Assembly (NCBI RefSeq): GCF_027409185.1
Contig: NC_084472.1
Coordinates: 20,260,524-20,324,523 of the forward strand
DNA: 64,000 nt
Source of the DNA: Cynocephalus volans
Taxonomy: Eukaryota > Chordata > Mammalia > Dermoptera > Cynocephalidae
Direction: 5' to 3'
Below, piece by piece: positions 43,801 through 54,912 of this stretch (positions are counted from its first letter, which is position 1; each line of letters opens with the position of its first letter). Under the pieces are notes generated by a model. It was not told where the DNA came from and ran no database searches. It saw only the letters and a list, made by a program, of their open reading frames with translations. The position numbers and the translations under genes are program-made.

Positions 43801-46800
43801 TATATAGCTATGATTTTTGTATTTGTTAAACTGACAGTTTTTTATAAGCATGAACTGTAAAAAAATGAAAGGATTCTCTCCCAGAGACTCCAGAAAGGAA
43901 CACAGACCTGCTGAGACCTAGAGTGTAGCTCAGTGAGATCCATGTTGGACTTCTGATCCATGGAAATTGAATTTGTGTTGTGTTAACCACTACATTGGTA
44001 GTAATTTGTTACAGTAGCAATTGCTAACTATAGACCCCATACTATTAAGTGTCTAAATAATATACATTTACATTTGTTTTTCCTCCTTCCCTATCTCTTC
44101 CCACTTCCTAAATCCTACTTCCCAGGATTTTAATTACCTATACCCATGTCCTTGTCTCAGGTGCTGTTTAACAGGACACACAAACGAAGATAATGGATAC
44201 ACCTTTTACTGACTTTTGTAGTTTTCACCTTCTCCACTCTCCCACACCCATACCCAGTCTTCAGTGATTACACAGTTGATTCAGGGAGCAGCTGAGATTC
44301 TTGAAACTCCAAGCTTGCAGGCAAATTTGCAAGTTGGAATAAACATATGCCTCTCTCAAATGAATAATTAACATGCTCTTGGCTTCTGGTAATTTTAAAA
44401 CTGCACGATCACTTTAAATTACATATTTTATTGATTGATTATTATTTCTAAATGTTGTCACCATGACGAATGCTATTTGGAAGGAACTCAATGCCTTAAA
44501 GAAACATTATTAAAATGCAATAGAGCCCGACTGTTTTAATTGAGCTAAGATCGTTTGAAAATATACTAGTGTATGTTGCCTGATGATTAAATTGATAATG
44601 TTAAGGAAATACTAGTGATCACCTGTGCTAGAAATGTGTTCAGCACAGGAAGCTTTGCAGGTCACACAGGATATATGTCTGTGCAACACAGTTGTTCAAT
44701 TATTTATCTTCCTTCTGTTTGCAACTCTTCGAGGGAATGTTTGTAGTTAAAGGTTTCCTAACCCATATTCAGGGAGTAGTGCAGTAATTCACAAGGCAGC
44801 ATGAATGCTGAGATTGAGCAGATTTGGTGGTGAAGACCATGCAAAACTTTACACTGCAGCATGAGCTCCTCACCCCTTCCAGCTCCTTTTCCAATAACTA
44901 CTTGTAACCTTGGTGAAGTCTGAACAGGTGCAGGTCTTGTTCTTTACAAGGATTAATAACGACAAAAGGCTATTGGGACCTATGGGTGATAGGAACCTAG
45001 TTCTGGCTCAGTATTTCTCTTGTGTACAAACATCTGCCTTAAGAGAGAGGTTGCTATAAATAGCAGGCCAGGCAGTGCCTCACTGGGCTCTGCTCTGATG
45101 TTTCTGTGACTCAGGACTCTTGCAATCAGTTCCCCGAGCAGGCAGTGGGCAGCTGTCTGCAGTGCTCACTCTGACTGACAGCTGCTCAGCATTAGTGACA
45201 GAAAGAGCTGCTGCATGGAGCCCCTGACATTGCCAAGGCTACTTCCCTGCAGCTACCCAACACTGCCACTACCCAGTACTGCCTCTCACCACTCAATAGT
45301 GGGTTTTGGGAAAGGATGGGCTTTAGAAGCTAAAGATGGTTCAAAGGAGACTTAAGGTGTGCATGGAGTTAGCTGACAAGTAAGCAAGCATTAAATGTCA
45401 CCATCCCTGCACCCCATCCCCAGGCACAGGCAGGGCACAGCTCCTAGCTCCATGCCTCACCACATCAGCTTTAAGGAACTGAAGGACTAAGCTGGCAGCT
45501 GACTCTAGAGCAAAAGGAGGAGCTGGGAAATGCCAAGCCCTCAGAAAGCTCTGCTCTGAGATACCACATAGACCACCCATGAGAGCATGCCATGAACTAA
45601 GGGTTAGTATTTGTATAATTTTGTGCACCCGAGGGAAGGACAGAGTAGAAGAGAAGGAAGGAGGGAAGAAGGGAGAAGGGAAGGGAGGAAGGCTCTGCTC
45701 TGAATCAGGAATTGGTTCTGAAAAAATTTTGAAATACACAACATTTGTCTTTGGTGCCTCTCTGTCTCTCTGTGTTGTGTCGGGGACTCCAGGGGAGACC
45801 AATTCTCCCAGGGCACATAAGTATGGTAACCCGATTTGAGTGAGGTAGAGCCCACTTTTGACCTTTCCTCCTTATCAAAATCAGCCTGTCCTGTGTTCCC
45901 CATTCTCTGTGCCCTGATGTCTGCCTGGTGACAGAGGGGTACGTAGTGACAGACAAAGCAGTAGTGGCAACTAGCTAAGATGTTACATCTCCTAGAGAAA
46001 ACTGTTTCCCTTTTCTCGCAAAAAGCATGCTCACTTTAACACTGACTCCCCGCAGATGGCACGGCAAAGGGCTTGCACCAAGCCCAGCCCCAGGCAGGCC
46101 TCCGTGTTGGCTCCTCCCTCTGCCCTCACATCTGGGCATGGCTAGCTCTCTCCCTTCATGCAGGTCACCTCCTCAGAAACTGCCTCCCTGTCTACTCCAC
46201 CTAAAGTTGCACCCCACCCATCTGTGTCCCCTTCCCTGGCTTTATTTTCCTTTCTTATTCTGAAGCACTTACCTAAATTTCTATCAGATACCCCTGTGCT
46301 ATGAAGGTCTGTTTGAGTTCCCCTAGAATATAAAGAACTTATAACCATCCGCGTGCTCTCTTTGTGCAAGGGAGCAAACCACCTTTCTGCCCTTTCTCGG
46401 GGGAGAGAGATCGCACACAGAGAAGCAGCCAGTGTGACTCTTCATTTGTGTTCCTCTCTTCAAAAAGTAGCAGTTTTCCTGGAAGCCCAAATTTTCAACC
46501 CATGGAAGGACTGAAGTTACGCATAAGTGGTTTCTTAAGCAACTTTTGCCTTTTTACAGTTAGGACTCTTTTTTAAAAATCTCTGATTTCAAAGGGATAA
46601 TCATACATCCAGAACACAGTATTAAAAATGACTTCTAAACAAACACATATACATTTAAAACAGTAGGCTTTCTCCATGAACAACTAAGAAGGTGACCAAG
46701 AATAAAGAACAAGGCACAAAGTCACTCTGGAGCGCAAGCGATCGACAGGGCAAGTGAGCCTGGTGGATCCATACAGCGCTGGGCACCTGGAGGACCAGCT

Positions 46801-47059
46801 ACAGAAAGAATTAGAAATGGGAAATTGGGAAGCAAGAAAAGTCTGCCCTTCCGAAGCTTCTGCCTTCCTCTCCTGTCCAGTGGGACCCCTCTCACTGGCC
46901 TCAGCTACTCAACACCTCCAATGCCCCTTTCTCGCTCACTGCCAATCAGAACCTGCTCATCAGGAAAGAAGATTCATCAAAATGCTTGAAAAATAATGGA
47001 TACCACTTAAAACATTGTCTCCCAGGAGTTGTTGTATTTTAAACAGGAGATGTGAGATT
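43801..47059. other. Intergenic, mostly free of recognisable repeats
   Basis: No coding exon is supported. It contains a TATAAATAG motif at 45055-45063 and a purine-only GGGAAGGA-rich tract at about 45648-45692. The stretch at 44,380-44,640 is AT-rich and not repeat-like. Confidence 0.5.
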
Positions 47060-47280
47060 CGTCCTTAAGCTAAATATCACTTTCTTTAGGAAGCTCTTCT
47101 GAACCCCCGCGTCCATGTTAACTGCTCCTGTTGGGGCTCCCATAATACTGTGTACTTTGACATCTACCATATTTTATGATAGATTGTAAGTTCCAGACGG
47201 GTAAGGGTATATCAAGCTTCTAGAATAGGTAATTCTTGATATAGAGCAGGTGCTTTATAAGCACCGAATGAAGGAAGGAA
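47060..47280 (+). mobile_element. L2 LINE 3' remnant
   Basis: AGGAAGCTCTTCTGAACCCC and GATAGATTGTAAGTTCCAGA lead to a GAGCAGGTGCTTTATAAGCA and GAATGAAGGAAGG end, the usual order at the L2 3' end. Confidence 0.75.
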
Positions 47281-47394
47281 CAAATGAATGAATGACTGCA
47301 TCTGTTTTCCCTAGTGGCCCAGAGCACCTCAAGGCCAGAAGAGGTACCTTATGCACCTTTCCATCCGAAAGGAGGTGTAGCATAGACAAGGTAA

Positions 47395-47610
47395 GACTCT
47401 GCAGCCAAACTGGGTAAACTTCTTACTGGGTAAAAATCCAAATTCTACCACCAAGTAGCTAACTGTCCCTCAGACTCCTCTTCTCTATAAAATGCAGATA
47501 ATAATAGTAGCTATTTCGTAGGATGTAATGATGATTAAAAGAGTAAATATATGTGCATTACCAAGATTGGTACCTACCGTGATGTATCATGTGAGCATTA
47601 GCTATTATTG
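47395..47610 (+). mobile_element. MIR SINE
   Basis: CAAGTAGCTAACTGTCCCTC, ATAAAATGCAGATAATAATAG and a TTTCGTAGGATGTAATGATG block fit a diverged MIR. Confidence 0.75.
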
Positions 47611-48008
47611 TTGTTGTCATTACCTGAATTCTTAGTACCTATGTAGCAGAGATTCAGTAAATGGGCACATCGTGCAGCAGCCACACATGGGCAAGGTACA
47701 AAGGTACCAATCCTCCTTGTCCCTGCAATCCCACCTATTTCATGGACATAGCAAGGCCTGGGCATGGAGGGCCAGGAGGATGAGGAGGAGATCTACCAAA
47801 GACAAACTCCACCAACCACTAAACTCACTGCCCGGTAGGGAATGCTTTGTTATGTCATTTTCTGAAGCAGTACTCATATCAGTGAAATTTCTACCAAATT
47901 TCTTTGGATGACTATCTCAAGTTTGTGATTCCCTTTAACCAAGAAGACTTAGTCTTTGAATAGACAAGGTAGATGGTTGAATGCATTCACAGCTCTTTTA
48001 TTTGTGTC

Positions 48009-48920
48009 TTAGGCCATTTTGGCTGCTGTAACAAAATACCATAAACTGGGTAGCTTATAAATAGCAAATTTACTTCTCACAGTTCGGGAGGTTGGGAAAT
48101 CCTAGATCAAGGCAGAATTGGTGCCTGGAGAGGACCCACTTTCTGATTCCTGGACGGTGCCTTCTTGCTGTATCTTCACATGGTGGAGGGATTAACTAGC
48201 TCTCTTGAGTCTTTTTCATAAAGGCACTAATCTTGTTGTGAGGCTGCTGCACAGAAAAGGAACCAGAATACCCAATTGAGAATTTAAAAGGGGGTTTTTA
48301 TTGGCTGGCCGGCAACTGTTTCTCCAAGAAAACCTTGGAAGGGAGCAGCCCTGAGTTTAAGTTTAAAGGGTCTTTTAAAGGCACATAGTCACACAGGCAA
48401 AAATCATATAGTCACATACTTACAGTTATTTAGTTACATACATACATACATACGTACCCTCCTGGCGTGAGGTGGGGGTTTGGGGAGACCTAGCACAAGC
48501 TGATAACAGAAGCTGAAAGAAGCCAGCTAATCACTTAGGGATGGGAAAAACTTCCACAGGACGGTTTCCTCCTTAGGTTGTCTAGATACATCCGGATACA
48601 GCTCTTGGTGTTATCAGTCAGGGACAGCACAGGCGGGAAACAGCAAAGGAAGGCAGAACTTAAAATTTTTCTAAGTACATGACAATTTTTAACCTTCGGT
48701 TTTCACCACAGGTGTTGGGGGGCTTTCAAACAAGGACACTTTTCAAACAGTAATAATGGCATAAGCTAAATGAATCTACCTTGTCACAATCTCAGTCATG
48801 AGATGCTCCCCCCTCAGGACTTAATCACCTCCTAAAAGGCCCCACCTCCTAATAACATCACCTTGGAGGTTAAAATTTCAGCATATGACTTGTGGGGGGA
48901 CACAACATTAAGACCACAGC
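48009..48920 (-). mobile_element. MLT1-type MaLR LTR, split by a younger ERV LTR
   Basis: The left part reads TTAGGCCATTTTGGCTGCTG and ACTTCTCACAGTTCGGGAGG. The right part reads AGGACTTAATCACCTCCTAA and GGGGGGACACAACATTAAGA. The two parts join exactly when 48234-48788 and one ATCT copy are removed, giving CACTAATCTCAGTCATGAG as expected for an antisense MLT1. Confidence 0.88.
48234..48788 (-). mobile_element. Solo ERV LTR nested in MLT1, with 4-bp target duplication
   Basis: This 555-bp LTR on the minus strand starts TGTGACAAGG and ends CCTCACAACA, with ATCT duplicated on both sides (48230-48233, 48789-48792). An AATAAA signal on the minus strand lies at 48302-48297, about 63 bp before the 3' end. 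An (ACAT)n-like run lies at 48433-48451. TG...CA ends with a 4-bp duplication suggest a class I (gammaretrovirus-like) ERV. No internal viral region remains. Confidence 0.85.
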
Positions 48921-49379
48921 ATTCATCTAGTCTTGATCTTAATCTTCAAGACAAGAACATACTCAAAGTAAACGTTTGGCTGCCCACAACTGAATTAGTT
49001 CTTGAAATTAATGCTAGTCAAGTAACTCAGGGGACACATGCAAAAATATCTTGGATATAAAGTGGTCTGTGGATAATTTATCTTCAATTATGAATTTGTA
49101 AAGCATATACTGAGTTTCAAATTGATTTTTAAAACATTAAAGAGTCTAAAATGTTTACAACAAAATATTTCAAGGTACATAAGAATATCCATCTTACCAA
49201 AAATAAATTCCTAACTCTTCTTGTTTGGATCAACTAAACTAGATCTAAGATCAGGAAAAGCTTCAATTAACTTATTCCTGTGGCAATTAAGTAGTTATAG
49301 GTATATATGAAGGTGCTCCATATACAAACACACACTGAATTCTGCTTTGCTCTTTGTTCTTCATAGTTTTTGTTTAGTC
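48921..49379. other. Intergenic, nothing recognised
   Basis: AT-rich DNA without assigned features. Confidence 0.5.
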
Positions 49380-49545
49380 TACTATATTTTAATTATTTAT
49401 TTATAGTCTATACCCTCCCCCCCCCACACACTAGAATTTAAGCTCCATAGGGGCACGATTTTTTTTTTTTTTTTGCTTTGTTCACTTCTGTGTGCCTAGC
49501 ACATAGAATTCACTCAATAAAAAAGTTGTTGCATGAATAAAAAAA
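49380..49545 (+). mobile_element. L2 LINE 3' remnant
   Basis: TAGAATTTAAGCTCCATAGG, then a T tract (49460-49476), then TCTGTGTGCCTAGCACATAG and CACTCAATAAA. This is a typical L2 3' end with an internal T expansion. Confidence 0.72.
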
Positions 49546-50044
49546 TCACATGTCTTTTTAAACAAATTACATTCTCCAAGTGAAATTCAAGCACTTAACA
49601 AAATCCTGGAGGCTTGCAAAACTTCCCATTCTATAAAACTCAGACCAGTATTTTCCAGAGCAGAGCCAGGGTACTAAAGGGAAAATTCTGACGGGGAAAG
49701 AGGAGCTGGTGGTTATTGTTAAGACAGCTAGAGAAAGTGATTAAAGAACTAACCGCTCAGTGAAAGGAAAGGGAACTTTTGCTTTAACACAGAGAAAAAG
49801 AAACTGGAATAAAAATAGAAACATTTATGAGAATTTCCCTTTCACAAGAATATGTTCTAAGAAGGAAAAAAAAAAAAAAAAGAAAAAAAAAGACTGCCGG
49901 CTAAGTTTTCAGGTACAGATTATTTGGTTTCCACTCTCCATATTATGTGGAAAATTCTTTCAAAAGGAATAATCTGCTGACAATAAATATGCGACTAACT
50001 ACCATATAAAGAAATACGGTTATTGACCGTGTGGTCAAAGTATG

Positions 50045-50240
50045 AGTTTAAACGAGTTTGTCCTTTAACCAGAGCAATGAGTATGACCTCAGGTTTACTA
50101 CTTAACTGCTCTGTGTCTCAGTTTCCTCATCTATAAAAAAGAGATAATAATACTCACCCCTTGTAGGGTTGTTTTGGTGATTAATTGAGAAAACACATGT
50201 AAAGCAGAGACTGACACATGTCATCACAGCTCAAAAAACA
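50045..50240 (+). mobile_element. MIR SINE
   Basis: TGTGTCTCAGTTTCCTCATC, GAGATAATAATACTCACCCC and GGGTTGTTTTGGTGATTAA are hallmark MIR segments. Confidence 0.87.
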
Positions 50241-50299
50241 CCAGTCGTTGCTACAATCATCATCAAATCCTACTACAGTGGAGCTCAAACTATTTGGGG

Positions 50300-50545
50300 A
50301 TGTGGTTTTACATAGTATGTTTCTTTCCTAGACTGTTGACTATGAAGAACTACTGGCTCTTTTCCAAATGTGCAAGGCTTTCTCGCAGTGCAGGGCCTTT
50401 GCCCTTGCTGATGATGCCACCGCCTGACCCCTCTGCTCCCTCATTAGAGCATCAGCTCCTTGCAGGCAGAGATGATTCATCTTTATATCTCCAGCCTAGT
50501 AGAATGCCTAGCTTTTAGCAGGGGCTCAGGAAATATTCATTAAAA
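50300..50545 (+). mobile_element. L2-like remnant
   Basis: A GAGCATCAGCTCCTTGCAGG-CAGAGATGATTC block followed by GTAGAATGCCTAGCTTTTAG and TCAGGAAATATTCATTAAAAG is a diverged L2 3' end. Confidence 0.6.
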
Positions 50546-50789
50546 GGAAACTACTTAATAATAATGTTAACATTTTGCTATTATCTTAAATAACTGCATT
50601 TTACCAATTAACGTGACTATTACTCATATCTGTTTTTAACAGCATCCATGATAAGTAATCTGAACTCTTTTTAAAAAATACAGTCAAACAAAAAGTCCCA
50701 ACTCTGTGTCACATGGTAAGTTTAGGAAAACGGCCTTTGAAAGGCTGACACAAAATTAATTATTCATACTTAAAGTTCAGAGACCGAAA

Positions 50790-51508
50790 AAATGTAAAGA
50801 TTTTTGTTTCCAACCAAAATGGAGTTAAAAGGACTGGATTTACTATCACGCCTGGGACAAACACAATATATGAAACAAGGTTTGAAAGCAACTGGACATC
50901 AGGCAACAAAGAATTATGATCTCTGAGAGACGGGAAACAAGAGGGGCCTAAGACTGCCCCAGATAACCACCTTGAGAGTTTCCAGGCCACAGCCCAGTGA
51001 GGGGAAGTCCAGGTGGACACCAGCAGACTGTGAGCTGAGGAGATGAAGCTGAGAGTCTGAAGAGCCAGAATTCACAGGACAGAGCACTAGAGTGAAGAGA
51101 GCTGCACAGGCAGGAAAACTGAGGGATCCCCCTCAAGTCTTCAGCTGGGTCCTCATCAGCATATGCATGTGAAGCAACTACCATGGCTGGGGAAAGGACT
51201 TCTCCAAATGAAAGGTGACTGTGTCCAGTGCTCAAAGAGATCCAAGAATAGTGTGTTTCCATCAGCCAGACAGAAAACCTCATGCTGCACAGGCCATTGA
51301 TAGACTACAAAAGACCTTGGCTGGGTCATGGGGAATAATTAGCGTGGACTGAGCACTCTCCAGACCCATCCAAACAACCTCAAAAGCAAGACCTGAAAGG
51401 ATCAATTTGTTTTCAAGTAACTTCTTTGCATTCCAAAACAAAGCTCAATAATATTTATCAGAATACAAAAATATCCAGTGCTCAACAGGATAAAACTCAC
51501 AATGCCTG
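50790..51508 (+). mobile_element. Old L1/HAL1 5' region (left part)
   Basis: The sequence from AACCAAAATGGAGTTAAAAGG on resembles the 5' region of old L1M/HAL1 elements. It is interrupted by the MLT1 LTR at 51509 and continues after it. The assignment rests on general resemblance and on the ORF1-like sequence beyond the insertion. Confidence 0.5.
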
Positions 51509-51860
51509 TGTTACAGATGGAATGTTTGTATCCCTCCAAAATTTGTATGTTGAAATCCTAACTCCCAACGTGATGGTATTCAGAGGTGGGGTCTCTAGAG
51601 GTAACTAGGTCACAAAGGTGAAGCCCTCATGAATGAAATTAGTGCCCTTATAAAACAGCATGTGAGAACTTGCTTTTTCTCTCTCTATTCTCTGCCATGT
51701 GAGCATATAAGAAGTCAGCAGTCTGAAACCTAGAACTAACTGTGTCAGCATCCCTGATGTCAGACTTCCAGCCTCCGGAACTATGAGAAATAACAGTTTG
51801 ATGTTTACAGGCAAACCAGTTTATGGTAATTTGTTATAGCAGCCCAAACTGACTAAGATA
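51509..51860 (+). mobile_element. MLT1A-type MaLR LTR
   Basis: TGTTACAGATGGAATGTTTG, CCAACGTGATGGTATTCAGA, ATTAGTGCCCTTATAAAACA and the end TTATAGCAGCCCAAACTGAC. It is a nearly full-length match to the MLT1A group. Confidence 0.9.
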
Positions 51861-52225
51861 GTCAGAATCCAATTAAAAAAAAAATTACCAGGCATGCTAA
51901 GAAGAGGAAAATGTGACTCACAATGAGCATAAAAATCAATCAAGTGAAACTGACTCACAATGGGTATTAAGATCAGAACTGGCAAACAAGGACATTGAAA
52001 TAGTTATAACTATATTCTATGTGTTCAAAAATTAAGTAGATACATGGAAGATATTTTTTAAAAAGATCCCAATCAAAGTTCTAGAAATGAAAACTATAAT
52101 TGAGAGATTTAAATTACACTAAGTGGTGTTAACAGCAGATTGGACATTTCAGAAGAAAAGGTTAGTGACCTTGAAGACATGGAATTAGAACTTATCCAAA
52201 AATGAAGCAAAGAGAAAAAGGAGAC
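51861..52225 (+). mobile_element. Old L1/HAL1 ORF1 region (right part)
   Basis: It has GGACATTGAAATAGTTATAA, AAAGTTCTAGAAATGAAAAC and GTTAGTGACCTTGAAGACAT. These are segments of the ORF1 start of old L1/HAL1 elements, with stops in all frames. Confidence 0.65.
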
Positions 52226-52610
52226 TGTTTTAGACAGCGTTCTCCAGAGAGACAGAACTGATAGGATATATATATCTACACATACACAGAGAGAGAAATG
52301 AGAAAAAATTTACTAGGGGAATTGGCTCACTTAATGAGGGCTGAGACATTTCACAGTAGGCTGTCTGCAAGTTAGAGAACCAGGGAAGCCATAGTACGGT
52401 TCAGTCCCAGTCGAAAGGCCTCAGAACCCTGGAAGCCAGTAGTGTGGTTCAGTTCAAGTTCAAGAGCTTCAGAATCAAGGAAGCTGATGGTGAACTCTCA
52501 GTATGAGGCCAAAGGCCTGAGAGCCCAGGGGGCCACCAGTGCAAGTCCTGGAGCCTAAAAGCTGGAGAACCTAGAGTACTGACATCCAAGGGCAGGAGAA
52601 GAAGAGCACA
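52226..52610 (-). mobile_element. ERVL-type LTR-like repeat (MLT2-like)
   Basis: TAGACAGCGTTCTCCAGAGA-GACAGAACTGATAGGATATA and AATTGGCTCACTTAATGAGG are the reverse of a common mammalian LTR end. The interior is internally repetitive (TTCAGAATC, GGCCTGAGAGC). The subfamily is uncertain. Confidence 0.6.
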
Positions 52611-52860
52611 CAGCTCCAGAACAGAGAAAGAATTTGCTCTTCCTCCACCTTGATTTTTGTATTTGGAATTCACAGAGCGTATTTGATTTGTGGGTTTACA
52701 GCTTTCACCAAATTTGGAAAATTTTCAGTTATTATTTCTTCAAATCTTTTTTCTGTACCCCTGTCTGTATCCTCTCTTTCAAGGACTCCAATTTCCCATA
52801 TATTAGCTCAGCTGAAATTGTTCCACGGCTCACTGATGCTCTGCTCCTTTTTTTAAAAGC
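52611..52860 (-). mobile_element. Old L1-like fragment, antisense
   Basis: TATTATTTCTTCAAATCTTTT, ACTCCAATTTCCCATATATT and GTTCCACGGCTCACTGATGC resemble antisense old L1/HAL1 5' sequence. Confidence 0.5.
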
Positions 52861-53067
52861 CTCTGTGATGGTTGATTTAGAGTGTCAGCTTGACTGGATT
52901 AAGGTATAGTCAGCTGATAAAGCATCATTTATTCTCCATGCTTCCGTAGGTACTGAGCCCATTCCTCTTCTGCTGAAAGGGAGATCCAGGTGGGTTAGCT
53001 TTTGATTGGAGTGACTGGGCTGCCCCAGATGTGTCTGTGAGGGTGGTTCCAGAGGACTGACCATGCC
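52861..53067 (+). mobile_element. LTR-like repeat start
   Basis: CTGTGATGGTTGATTTAGAG-TGTCAGCTTGACTGG and GATGTGTCTGTGAGGGTGGTT are typical of the 5' end of a mammalian ERVL-type LTR. It is truncated by the following L1. Confidence 0.6.
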
Positions 53068-53735
53068 AAGTGTCCGTGAGGATGTGAAGAGCTGGAGCTC
53101 TCATACACTGCTCTTGGGAATGGAAAATGATACAGACACTTTGGAAGACCACTGACATATTTGAAAGTCAAACATACACCTGCCATTTGATCCAGCCATT
53201 GTGCTTCTGGGTATTTAACCGAGAAGAAAGGACATATGTATATCTATACAAAGACATGTCCACAAATGCTTCTAGCAGCTTTATTTGTAAGGGAAAACCT
53301 GGAAGGAACCCAAACTTCCATCCATAGATAAGTGGACATGCTGTGGTGTATCCATATAATATAGTAATACTCAGCAATAAAAAGGAATGAACTATTAATA
53401 TGTGCTCCAATGTGGATAAATTTCAACACGATTACGCTGAGTGAAAGAAGCCAGACGAAGAGTATACACTATAAGATTCCATTTAAATGGAATTCTAGGA
53501 AAGGCAAACTAATTTATAATGACAGAAAGCAGATAAGTGGTTGCCTGGGGATGGGTTGGGGCATGGAGGGATGGGAGGGAGGGATGACAAAGGGGCATGA
53601 GGAAACAATTTGGGGTGGTGGATATATTCACTATCTTGATTTTTGGTGATGATTTCACTGCTTTATACACATGTCTAAACTTATCAAAGAGTACGTTTTT
53701 ATATGTCAATAAAGCTTTTTTTTAAGTTTTAAGTT
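53068..53735 (+). mobile_element. Old L1 3' end
   Basis: ORF2 end sequence (CTCTCATACACTGCTCTTGGG, GATCCAGCCATTGTGCTTCT, AGCAATAAAAAGGAATGAAC) is followed by a 3'UTR with GTGGTTGCCTGGGGATGGG and a terminal TCAATAAAGCTTTTTTTTAA. Confidence 0.9.
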
Positions 53736-54464
53736 AAAAATAATCTGTGAATAATGCTCTTAATCTTTAGCCCTTGACATTGGCCAAGATGACTTCTTAT
53801 GCACAATTCTTTGCAGAGAAGGCCACATCTCCTTGAGTTATCATAATAGCTGTCATTCTAGCACCTGACTCATAGGAAGTACTTAATGTGTGTGTAACAA
53901 TAATACCTCATGCTTTGAAGTTACATGGGTCTAAAATTTATTAACTGAACAACTATAAAAATGTGATTTTGTAGTAAGTTTTAAGAAATGACAACTATGA
54001 AGCTGCACATGGGAAGAGCATGTATTTCTTTCAAATAAACAGAGGAAAATCAAGGAACAACTTAGCAAGATCTACCCTGCAAAGGGTCCTGAGAATGATG
54101 ATCCAGCCAGTGACACAGAATCTGACTTATGCTGGGAACCATCTACCTCAAAATGCTGAGCAGAGCACACACAAGTGGCTGGGGAAAATGCTTGCCTCTG
54201 GTGAACTGGGTACTAGAAGCAGAGCAATTTAACTTGTGCAAACACAACTGAACTAAAAACAGGCATTGAAGGGAGCTGTTATAACTCACACCAAATATTT
54301 AGTAGCTGCAATTTTCATTTTTACTGCTGAGTTCAATTGACAAAAACAGCAGTAATATTTATTTAACATCTGTTATATGTCAACAGTGTGGTAGTCATCT
54401 TTAAGACTGTTAAGCATTGGAATAAATTATAAGAGGCAATGAAATTTCCTTTCCAAGAAACCTT
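53736..54464. other. Intergenic, nothing recognised
   Basis: No gene or nameable repeat is seen. Short open frames have no support. Confidence 0.5.
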
Positions 54465-54912
54465 TTTAAAAAACATTTATATCTCCATATTTGTAGGGTA
54501 CAGTGTGTTGTTTTGATACATGCATATACTACACATTGATTCACTTAGGGTAGATAACATATCTTTATACCCCTTTATCCACCACTTTCCCAGCCCAACT
54601 TGCCTCTCCTAACCATTATTCTACTCTCTACTTCTATGAGAACCAGTTTTTGTTGTTTTTAGATTCCACATATGAGTGAGATCATATGGTATTTGCCTTT
54701 TTGTGCCTGGCTTATTTCACTTAACATGATAGTCTCCAGTTCCATCCATATTGCTGCAAATGACAGTATTTCATTTTTTAAATAGCTGAATGATATTCCA
54801 TTGGGTATGTATACCACAGGTTTTTTTTTTTTTTATCCATTCATCTGTTAATGAGCATTTAGGTTGATTCCATCTCTCGGCTATTGTGAATAGTGCTGCA
54901 ATGAGCATGCTA
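54465..54912 (-). mobile_element. L1 3' end, antisense
   Basis: ATTTGTAGGGTACAGTGTGT and CATGCATATACTACACATTG (the 3'UTR, the same group as 39132-39278) lead into reverse ORF2 C-terminal sequence (TGAGTGAGATCATATGGTAT, GGTTGATTCCATCTCTCGGC). It is 5'-truncated. Confidence 0.9.
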
